Source of the DNA: UBA7692 sp033578915
Lineage (GTDB): Bacteria; Bacteroidota; Bacteroidia; Chitinophagales; LD1
Reading direction: 5' to 3'
Length of the DNA stretch: 8,480 nt
Assembly (NCBI GenBank): GCA_033578915.1
Contig: JAVQWQ010000105.1
Span: forward strand, 1-8,480
Position numbers and translations under genes: made by a program. The first letter of the stretch is position 1, and each line of letters opens with the position of its first letter. Under the pieces are notes generated by a model. That model was given only the letters and a program-made list of their open reading frames with translations. It was not told the DNA's origin and made no database searches. This document shows positions 1-5,510 of this stretch, one piece after another.

Positions 1-3000
1 TGTGGTTATGATGCTACAACTTGGACTAAGAGTAGCCAACCTGGAATTACTGAAATATTCAGAAGCATAAACAATATCGAAGGTTTACCCAATGCACCAC
101 GTATCGTAGCCATATATTTAAATTCTGTAAGCTATGTTCGCTTTCAGGATTTGACCATAAGAGTTGCCGATGCACCGCCCTCTTCCAGTTTCGGCATATC
201 AACTTACGGTATTCACATGACAAATTGCTCCAACTACGATATTGTTCGCACACAAATTATTGTAGGAAATGCTTCCGCTGGAGCTAACGGGACAAATGGC
301 ACTAATGGTACTAATGGCGCTAACGGTGGAAATGGTAATGGAAGAAATGGAGGTTTAGGCGCATGTGGAATAAGTGGATGTGGTGGAAACGGAGGCAACG
401 GTGGTACTGGTTCATTCATTGGAGGTTCAAATGGTACTTCGGGTGGCAATGGCCAAAATGGAGGCGGAGCAGGCGGTGCAGGGGGTGGAGGAGGATTTAC
501 CTGTCAGCAGATTGGAATTATATCTGGAAACTCAGCAAGGCCGGGTAATCCAGGCGCTAATGGTGTAAATGGTGCCAACGGGGCGAACGGAAGCGCGGGC
601 ACTTTTGTTGCTGGCTTTTTTGTTCCAGGTTCGCAGGGAGGCAATGGCGGCAATGGAGGAAACGGCTTGCCCGGAGGAGGTGGAGGGGGTGCCGGAGGAG
701 CTACTTTTGGAACAGATGGTGGCGGTGGTGGCGGTGGTGGTGCCGGTGGCTCCGGTGGTACAGGAGGCACAGGAGGATATGGCGGTGGCGGTTCATTTGG
801 TATTGTTTTAATAAATAATGGTCTGGCAGGAAATTTCATACAGTCTAGCATTACAGTAGGACAACCTGGACAAGGTGGTCAGGGAGGTCTAGGGGGGACG
901 GGCGGACAAGGAGGTGCCGGTGGACAAGGTTTCAGCGATGGATTATTTGGCTTTTGCGATAACTCGCCTAACGGCAACGGGGGCAATGGTGGAAACGGTG
1001 GTAACGGTGGCAATGGTGGAAACGGGCAACCGGGTATAGCTTCAAGACTATTTATAGTTGGAGGCAGCGCTCCTCAAAGTTCCGATACAATCTTCAATCT
1101 CGCAGCGCAACCTGTAATTACAGCTACAAATACAAGTTGTACTAACACAGCGATTACGTTCAATGAAACAACTACTCAAATAGCAAATTGGAATTTCGGA
1201 GCAGATGCCTCTCCTGCTACTGGCTCGTCCTCGCCATCTACGATTATTTATACAAATACAGGCAGAAAGAATATTACCCTTGGCAATAATCTTTATGCAG
1301 GTTTTGTGAATATTGCGATTAGTCAATCATCATACATTCCTAATATTCTTACAACGGCAAATCCTTTTGCTCCCGATTCTTTTTTCTTATGCGCAGGACA
1401 GACGGCCAGCTTTCAGGCTCAAATTAATGGCGCTACCAGCTATGAATGGGATTTTGGAGGCGCTGTTACACCCTCTGTTTACAACGGTTCACAATATCAA
1501 ACTTTAACAAATCTCATATTTAATACGCCGGGGACATATCCCATCAGATTGCGAATATTTTCAGATTGCTGCGGTTATTCTCCTTACAGAACGATCTATC
1601 TTCGCGTAGATCCGCAGCCTACATTAACCCTTAGCGGCCCTGCTTTTCTTTGTTCAGGAAAAGACGTTACACTATCTGCAAGTGGCGCTGCATCTTACTC
1701 ATGGGTGCCCTCTTTTGGCTTGTCTTCTTCCACAGGAAGCACAGTAGTTGCTTCTCCTCCTATAACAACTACATACACCGTTATAGGAATTGCTGCCAAC
1801 GGAATATGCAGAGCCGTTGACAGTATTAGGCTTAATGTTGCTCCAACACCTACCATCAATTTCAACATTGTTGATGCGCAGTGTGGCAATGACGGCTCTA
1901 TTACAGCAATTCCGAGCCCTGCAGGTAATTATGTTTATCAATGGGATGATGCAAATAATTCTACCACACAAACGCTTAGCAATGTACTTGCTGGAGTTTA
2001 TTCAGTCACAGTTACAGATGTTGTATCCGGTTGCTCAGCAGTAAAGGCCGGATTTGTAAATCCCGGACCTAATAGCCTTGTTGCATTTATAGATAGCAGT
2101 AAAGGCGTTTCCTGTTTTGGGGCATGCAATGGCGTTGCAAGAGTTCGTGCCATCAAAGGCGTGGGGCCATATAGCTTTTTGTGGAGTACAGGAAGTACTT
2201 CAAATACTGCAACAAATTTGTGCGCAGGAACTTATAGGGTTACTGTTACCGGCGCTGATCAATGTTTTGCTGTTGCCACAGTAACCATAACGCAAACAGA
2301 TAGTCTTGTAGCCGAGATACGAGCGCAAGGCAACAACACTTGCTGGTATGATAACAAAGGTTATGCTTGGGCTAACGGAAGAGGGGGGTTAGGCCCCTTC
2401 TCCTACCGATGGAATGACCCACAGGTACAAGACTCCAGTTGGGCAGTTAACTTAGCTAATGGTACTTACACAGTTACCGTTCAAGACAGAAATGGCTGTA
2501 GTGCTACTACCTCTGTTACGATTACCTCGCCCGATTCTATTCGTTTTAATGCGGCAGTAAAAAACATTTCATGCCATAATGCAAATGACGGAAGCATACA
2601 AATTAACCCGACAGGAGGCACACCACCGTTAACCATTCAATGGTTTCCTCAAGGATTCTCCGGCACCCAGCTTACAGGGCTGCAAGCAGGAACATATACT
2701 GTTTCCGTAACAGATGCCAACGGTTGCCGCAACACTGAAAGCTATACCATTATTAACCCCTCTCCGCTTACCTATAACGTTACATTTGCCAATGTGCGAT
2801 GCGACAAGCCCAACACCGGATTTATTGCGATAAATCCAAGCGGAGGAACACCTGCATATTCGTTCAATTGGAATCCTCCAGTTACCCAATCAGGAGACTC
2901 GGCAATTAATCTCGGGCCGGGCAACTACAGTTTTACAGTAACCGATGCTAATGGATGCACTGCAACAGGGAGCCAAACAATTGTAGAGCCACCAAGGATC

Positions 3001-4020
3001 AATACAACTCCTGTAACGGGAACACCAAATATTTGTTATGGACGTGCAGATGGAACCATATCCTTTCCGGCCACAGGAGGTACACCTCCCTTATTATATA
3101 TTGTAGATAATGGCCAGCAACAATTTACTTCATCTGATGGATTATTCACTAATCTGCCGGCCGGAAACTACACCGCAAGAATAACCGATGCGGGAGGCTG
3201 CGATATTGTTGTAGGTTCGTATAACATAATTCCCGCTCCACGCGATGAGTTTTCTATCATAGCAGACTCTACTTCTTGTTACGGAAACTTTGCAGACGGA
3301 AAGATAACTGTATCCACTGTTAACGCCCCTAATGCGCCCATACAATATGCTTTGAATTCAGGTCCTTTTGGTTCAGATAGTGTTTTTGATAACCTGGAAA
3401 ATGGTGAATATTTAATTATAATTCAAAACAAAAACTTTTGTATTGATACTTACAAAGTTAATCTTTATGAGCCTGCTCCGATTTTGGTCAATATTGAGCC
3501 CCAAGGAGATACTGTTTTCATTAATTTGGGTGAAACTGTGACACTCAATGCAAATGTTCAGAATATTTCTAATCCCATTTACGAATGGTTACCGGCAACA
3601 GGACTGAATTGTACTAATTGCCCTGATGTAACAGCAAAGCCCATAGTGCATCAACTATACAGTATTCGTGTTAGGGATGCCAATAATCCTAATTTACAAT
3701 GCATCGGTACAGATTCCATCTATATCTATGTTAGCGCCAAAACAAAAATGCCAAATGCCTTCACGCCCAATGGAGATGGCAATAATGATAAGTTCTTCCC
3801 TGTATCTAACTATAACCCTGATGTATTAGAGTTCAAAATTTACAACCGATGGGGACAAATTGTTCATAATAAGTTGGAAGCATGGGACGGCACATACAAT
3901 AATGAAGCCCAGCCAGCAGGAACTTATCATTACTACATTGTGTTTTATGAAGAGGATGCCAGCCAGCCGGGCAAAAAAATAGAAGTTAAACAACAAGGTC
4001 CAGTTACCTTACTTCGTTAA
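1..4020 (+). CDS. Large T9SS-secreted surface protein (beta-helix, Gly-rich, PKD, SprB repeats, type B sorting domain), 5' partial
   Basis: The frame is open from base 1 to the TAA at 4018-4020, so the true start lies outside the window; the TTG at 151 is internal. Residues below count from base 1 (1339 visible). Residues 1-93 have the short alternating hydrophobic/Asn pattern of a right-handed parallel beta-helix (VRFQDLTI, YGIHMTNCSNYDIVR). Residues 94-345 are Gly-rich. Residues about 375-440 and 461-538 are PKD-like (the second has SYEWDFGG and FNTPGTYPIRLRI), and 540-617 is Ig-like. Residues 621-1160 hold seven SprB-type repeats. Residues 1161-1246 are a further Ig/PKD-like domain (EWLPATGLNCTNCPDV). 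Residues 1249-1339 form the gliding-motility-associated C-terminal domain. From the family: such proteins cross the outer membrane by T9SS and stay on the cell surface or are released, often acting in adhesion or gliding. A specific role is not visible. No hairpin with a T-run follows the stop, so transcription may continue into the glycosyltransferase gene. Confidence 0.93.
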   Translation, partial: CGYDATTWTKSSQPGITEIFRSINNIEGLPNAPRIVAIYLNSVSYVRFQDLTIRVADAPPSSSFGISTYGIHMTNCSNYDIVRTQIIVGNASAGANGTNGTNGTNGANGGNGNGRNGGLGACGISGCGGNGGNGGTGSFIGGSNGTSGGNGQNGGGAGGAGGGGGFTCQQIGIISGNSARPGNPGANGVNGANGANGSAGTFVAGFFVPGSQGGNGGNGGNGLPGGGGGGAGGATFGTDGGGGGGGGAGGSGGTGGTGGYGGGGSFGIVLINNGLAGNFIQSSITVGQPGQGGQGGLGGTGGQGGAGGQGFSDGLFGFCDNSPNGNGGNGGNGGNGGNGGNGQPGIASRLFIVGGSAPQSSDTIFNLAAQPVITATNTSCTNTAITFNETTTQIANWNFGADASPATGSSSPSTIIYTNTGRKNITLGNNLYAGFVNIAISQSSYIPNILTTANPFAPDSFFLCAGQTASFQAQINGATSYEWDFGGAVTPSVYNGSQYQTLTNLIFNTPGTYPIRLRIFSDCCGYSPYRTIYLRVDPQPTLTLSGPAFLCSGKDVTLSASGAASYSWVPSFGLSSSTGSTVVASPPITTTYTVIGIAANGICRAVDSIRLNVAPTPTINFNIVDAQCGNDGSITAIPSPAGNYVYQWDDANNSTTQTLSNVLAGVYSVTVTDVVSGCSAVKAGFVNPGPNSLVAFIDSSKGVSCFGACNGVARVRAIKGVGPYSFLWSTGSTSNTATNLCAGTYRVTVTGADQCFAVATVTITQTDSLVAEIRAQGNNTCWYDNKGYAWANGRGGLGPFSYRWNDPQVQDSSWAVNLANGTYTVTVQDRNGCSATTSVTITSPDSIRFNAAVKNISCHNANDGSIQINPTGGTPPLTIQWFPQGFSGTQLTGLQAGTYTVSVTDANGCRNTESYTIINPSPLTYNVTFANVRCDKPNTGFIAINPSGGTPAYSFNWNPPVTQSGDSAINLGPGNYSFTVTDANGCTATGSQTIVEPPRINTTPVTGTPNICYGRADGTISFPATGGTPPLLYIVDNGQQQFTSSDGLFTNLPAGNYTARITDAGGCDIVVGSYNIIPAPRDEFSIIADSTSCYGNFADGKITVSTVNAPNAPIQYALNSGPFGSDSVFDNLENGEYLIIIQNKNFCIDTYKVNLYEPAPILVNIEPQGDTVFINLGETVTLNANVQNISNPIYEWLPATGLNCTNCPDVTAKPIVHQLYSIRVRDANNPNLQCIGTDSIYIYVSAKTKMPNAFTPNGDGNNDKFFPVSNYNPDVLEFKIYNRWGQIVHNKLEAWDGTYNNEAQPAGTYHYYIVFYEEDASQPGKKIEVKQQGPVTLLR
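280..1035 (+). repeat. Glycine-rich region of Gly-X-Asn and Gly-Gly-Asn triplets within the beta-helix
   Basis: About half of these 252 residues are glycine. There are four Gly blocks at roughly 280-495, 541-801, 859-930 and 973-1035. The first opens with strict period-three Gly-X-Asn triplets (GANGTNGTNGTNGANG). The last holds five consecutive Gly-Gly-Asn triplets, and the middle contains runs of up to eight or so glycines. Hydrophobic beta-strand-like segments separate the blocks (GTFVAGFFVPG, FGIVLINNGLAGNFIQSSI, GLFGF, SRLFIVGG). This suggests that the Gly blocks are long loops or extra layers emerging from beta-helix coils. Cysteines at residues 122, 127, 168 and 319 lie in or next to the blocks. 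Synonymous codons are mixed (ggt/gga/ggc/ggg, aat/aac), so the repeat is kept at protein level. A polyglycine-II type fold is an inference. Confidence 0.85.
1861..3480 (+). repeat. Seven tandem SprB-type repeats
   Basis: Approximate units are 1861-2070, 2080-2300, 2305-2535, 2545-2763, 2764-2994, 2998-3240 and 3247-3480. Each is about 70-80 residues. Each starts with a Cys near a D/N-G-x-I-type strand, usually passes a GG-x-P-Y/L-like turn and a W-containing strand, and ends with a conserved strand and turn: AGVYSVTVTD, AGTYRVTVTG, NGTYTVTVQD, AGTYTVSVTD, PGNYSFTVTD, AGNYTARITD, NGEYLIIIQN. A second Cys usually follows this motif, giving one Cys pair per unit that could form a disulfide. Units 4 and 5 match the consensus best (VTDANGC in both). 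Unit 7 is the most diverged. SprB repeats are known from the Flavobacterium gliding adhesin SprB and from many T9SS-exported proteins, where they act as stalk domains. Confidence 0.85.
3748..4017 (+). other. Type B T9SS C-terminal sorting domain (gliding-motility-associated, CHU_C type)
   Basis: The last 90 or so residues carry the landmarks of this domain in order: MPNAFTPNGDGNNDKFFPV, then FKIYNRWGQIVH, then AWDGTYNN, then QPAGTYHYYIVFY, and a final GPVTLLR just before the stop. From the family: this domain directs export through the T9SS translocon, usually together with a PorP/SprF-like partner. It differs from the shorter type A domain. Confidence 0.93.
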
Positions 4021-4047
4021 AGCCTGCCGGCGAACTTTGAATCATTT

Positions 4048-4103
4048 ATCTGATGATTTGAGGATGATAAATATTTGAATGAAAAAAATCTTAATCATCA
4101 GAT
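4048..4103 (+). repeat. Perfect 11-bp inverted repeat around the glycosyltransferase start codon
   Basis: ATCTGATGATT at 4048-4058 is the exact reverse complement of AATCATCAGAT at 4093-4103. The 34-base loop contains the leader and the ATG at 4079. In mRNA this would be a stem enclosing the translation start. The right arm encodes part of the conserved N-terminal strand (IIRF) of the enzyme, so the match may be accidental. Confidence 0.35.
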
Positions 4104-5101
4104 TTTCATCCATAGGAGATATTGTTTTTACAACTCCGGTAATAAGATGTTTAAAAAAACGACTTCCTAATACCGATATTCACTTTCTTACAAAGCCCGA
4201 GTATGAAATCATACTCAAGCATAATCCTTATATTGACAAATTAATTCTGCTTAACAAGCCTCTAATGCATCTGCTTTATGAATTATACCAAGAAAACTAT
4301 GATATTATCGTTGATTTACATAACAACTTACGTTCTAATCTGATAAAACTTTTGCTTTGGAGAAACACATTCACCGTAAAAAAACTTAGTTTTTTAAAAT
4401 GGCTGTTAGTTCATTTTAAAATAAACTTTCTCCCGGAAAAAATACACATTACTGACAGAAATCTTGCCGCCATTGCAGCATTAGGAATAAAAGATGATGA
4501 TGAAGGAATGAACTATTTTATTTCACCTGAAGATGAAGTAAACATATCAGAGCTAGGACTGAAAAAAGAACAATATATCGCATGGGTAGTCGGAGCAAAA
4601 CATTTCACTAAAATATATCCGGCAGAAAAAGCAAGAATTGCCATCAGCCAGTTTTTAATCAAAAATCCTGAGTATAAAATTGTATTGGTGGGAGGAACTG
4701 AGGATGTATCGAATGCAAATATTATTTTAAAAGAAACACATTCAAACATTATAAACCTTTGCGGAAAGTTAAATCTCAGTCAGAGCGCTTCTGTTATCAA
4801 ACAAAGCGCTCTAGTTATCTCGGGCGATACCGGTTTGTTGCATATCGCAGTAGCTCTGGGCAAACCGGTTGTTTCTATCTGGGGAGGAACGGTTCCGGAA
4901 TTTGGAGTGTTTCCAAAATACAATAAGTATAACCAACAACCACATGCCATGATTGAACACAAAAGTTTATTTTGCAGGCCATGCAGCCGCTATGGGAGGC
5001 CTTCCTGCCCAAAAAAACATTTTAGATGTATGCTTGAAATAAGCCCGTTTATTATTGTTGAAAAAACGGAATTTATTCTTAAACACACTAAAACAAACTA
5101 A
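4079..5101 (+). CDS. Glycosyltransferase family 9 protein (ADP-heptose:LPS heptosyltransferase type)
   Basis: This 340-residue protein has the usual length of GT9 enzymes, which transfer heptose or a related sugar from a nucleotide donor to the LPS inner core on the cytoplasmic side of the inner membrane. The N-terminal Rossmann domain starts KILIIRFSSIGDIVFTTPVI; D14 in SSIGD matches the catalytic aspartate of the WaaC/WaaF family. The C-terminal donor-binding domain shows ISGDTGLLHIAVALGKPVVS (D250, H255) followed by IWGGTVPEFGV. A cysteine cluster at C299, C302, C310 and C317 lies near the C-terminus. The start is fixed by an in-frame TGA at 4076-4078, directly before the ATG. The gene lies 58 bases after the adhesin with no clear terminator between them, so it may be cotranscribed. 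The exact sugar and acceptor cannot be told; another glycan pathway is possible. Confidence 0.9.
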   Translation: MKKILIIRFSSIGDIVFTTPVIRCLKKRLPNTDIHFLTKPEYEIILKHNPYIDKLILLNKPLMHLLYELYQENYDIIVDLHNNLRSNLIKLLLWRNTFTVKKLSFLKWLLVHFKINFLPEKIHITDRNLAAIAALGIKDDDEGMNYFISPEDEVNISELGLKKEQYIAWVVGAKHFTKIYPAEKARIAISQFLIKNPEYKIVLVGGTEDVSNANIILKETHSNIINLCGKLNLSQSASVIKQSALVISGDTGLLHIAVALGKPVVSIWGGTVPEFGVFPKYNKYNQQPHAMIEHKSLFCRPCSRYGRPSCPKKHFRCMLEISPFIIVEKTEFILKHTKTN

Positions 5102-5116
5102 TTAACATATTGTTAA
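5102..5116. promoter_or_regulatory. Small palindrome TTAACA-TAT-TGTTAA, possible operator
   Basis: This is a perfect 6-bp inverted repeat with a 3-base spacer. It begins just after the glycosyltransferase stop and ends two bases before the -33 element of the lipoprotein promoter. The position suits a regulator binding site. It is short and AT-rich, with no T-run after it, so chance is a real alternative. Confidence 0.3.
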
Positions 5117-5118
5117 AC

Positions 5119-5148
5119 TTGTTTATTTGAAATTACGTATTAGCTTTG
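5119..5148 (+). promoter_or_regulatory. Bacteroidota-type promoter of the small lipoprotein gene
   Basis: TTG at 5119-5121, a 19-base spacer and TAGCTTTG at 5141-5148 match the known Bacteroidota primary-sigma consensus (-33 TTG and -7 TAnnTTTG, about 19 bases apart). Transcription would begin near 5153-5156, giving a leader of about 25 bases before the ATG at 5179. Confidence 0.7.
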
Positions 5149-5178
5149 CAGCATTCGTTAACCAAAATTTTATAATCT

Positions 5179-5367
5179 ATGAAAAAGCTTTTTTCCATTC
5201 TGGTTGTATCAGCCCTTCTCTTAGGAACTCAAGCATGTAAAAAATGCGGGCAGTGCGAAGTATCTGGCGTTAAAAGTGGAGAAATTTGTGAAAAAGATAA
5301 AAAAGATGCCTACGATGCTGCCAAAAAAGCTTGCGAAGATGGCGGAGGCAAGTGGGTTACTAAGTAA
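5179..5367 (+). CDS. Small cysteine-rich predicted lipoprotein, function unknown
   Basis: This 62-residue protein has a Lys-Lys start, a hydrophobic stretch (LFSILVVSALLLG, residues 4-16) and a cysteine at position 20 in TQAC followed by KK. It looks like a lipoprotein signal peptide with a non-ideal lipobox, because Thr occupies -3 where Leu is usual. The mature part would be about 43 residues, highly charged and Lys-rich, with four more cysteines (C23, C26, C37, C52). CKKCGQC is the densest cluster, and the tail is CEDGGGKWVTK. These four could form two disulfides in the periplasm or bind a metal. The start is fixed by an in-frame TAA at 5173-5175. A promoter match upstream and a terminator 17 bases after the stop make it a likely single-gene transcript. 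I do not recognise a named family. A secreted non-lipidated peptide is an alternative. Confidence 0.8.
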   Translation: MKKLFSILVVSALLLGTQACKKCGQCEVSGVKSGEICEKDKKDAYDAAKKACEDGGGKWVTK

Positions 5368-5384
5368 ACTGTTTTCTTTGCAAT

Positions 5385-5416
5385 AAAAGGGCTGTCTCCA
5401 CAAGGCAGCCCTTTTT
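5385..5416 (+). terminator. Strong intrinsic terminator after the small lipoprotein gene
   Basis: AAAAGGGCTGTCT at 5385-5397 pairs with AGGCAGCCCTTTT at 5403-5415 around the loop CCACA, giving 13 bp with one T-G wobble. The following sequence is T-rich (TTTTTATTTTATT). The A-run on the left arm means it could also stop transcription from the other direction. It separates the lipoprotein gene from gyrB. Confidence 0.9.
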
Positions 5417-5510
5417 ATTTTATTCACACCTTTCAGAATCTTTGTGTAAAAACAGCTATGTTAAGGACATGTAAATTATTATCTTAGCATTGCTTTATTG
5501 AACAAAAAAT

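Noticed and set aside
151..153. TTG as the start codon of the large surface protein
   Set aside because: The same frame is open to base 1, and its residues continue the beta-helix pattern, so the TTG is an internal leucine codon.
363..811. Short + strand frames inside the Gly-rich region
   Set aside because: These are shadow frames in low-complexity DNA within the long open frame. Their compositions (Trp/Arg or Val/Glu rich) are artefacts of the repeat.
504..851. Proline-rich reading frame on the - strand
   Set aside because: It is the complement of the glycine codons of the real + strand gene (GGN reads as NCC, Pro). No independent coding evidence. The same holds for the - strand frame at 234-449.
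280..1035. Collagen-like domain
   Set aside because: Glycine is in period three in places, but proline is nearly absent, the third position is mostly Asn or Gly, and long oligoglycine runs break the triplet.
4032..4039. GAACTTTG as a -7 element for the glycosyltransferase gene
   Set aside because: One mismatch to TAnnTTTG and no TTG at the expected spacing, so it is not better than chance.
4044..4072. ATTTATC/GATAAAT hairpin as a terminator after the adhesin gene
   Set aside because: Only 7 AT-rich base pairs with a 15-base loop and no T-run.
5385..5416. Mobile element end or repeat instead of a terminator
   Set aside because: The hairpin and T-rich tail fully explain it. No transposase, flanking duplication or second copy is in the window.
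5480..5487. TATCTTAG as the -7 element of a gyrB promoter
   Set aside because: One mismatch to TAnnTTTG and no TTG at the expected distance upstream. gyrB must have a promoter nearby, but I cannot place it confidently.
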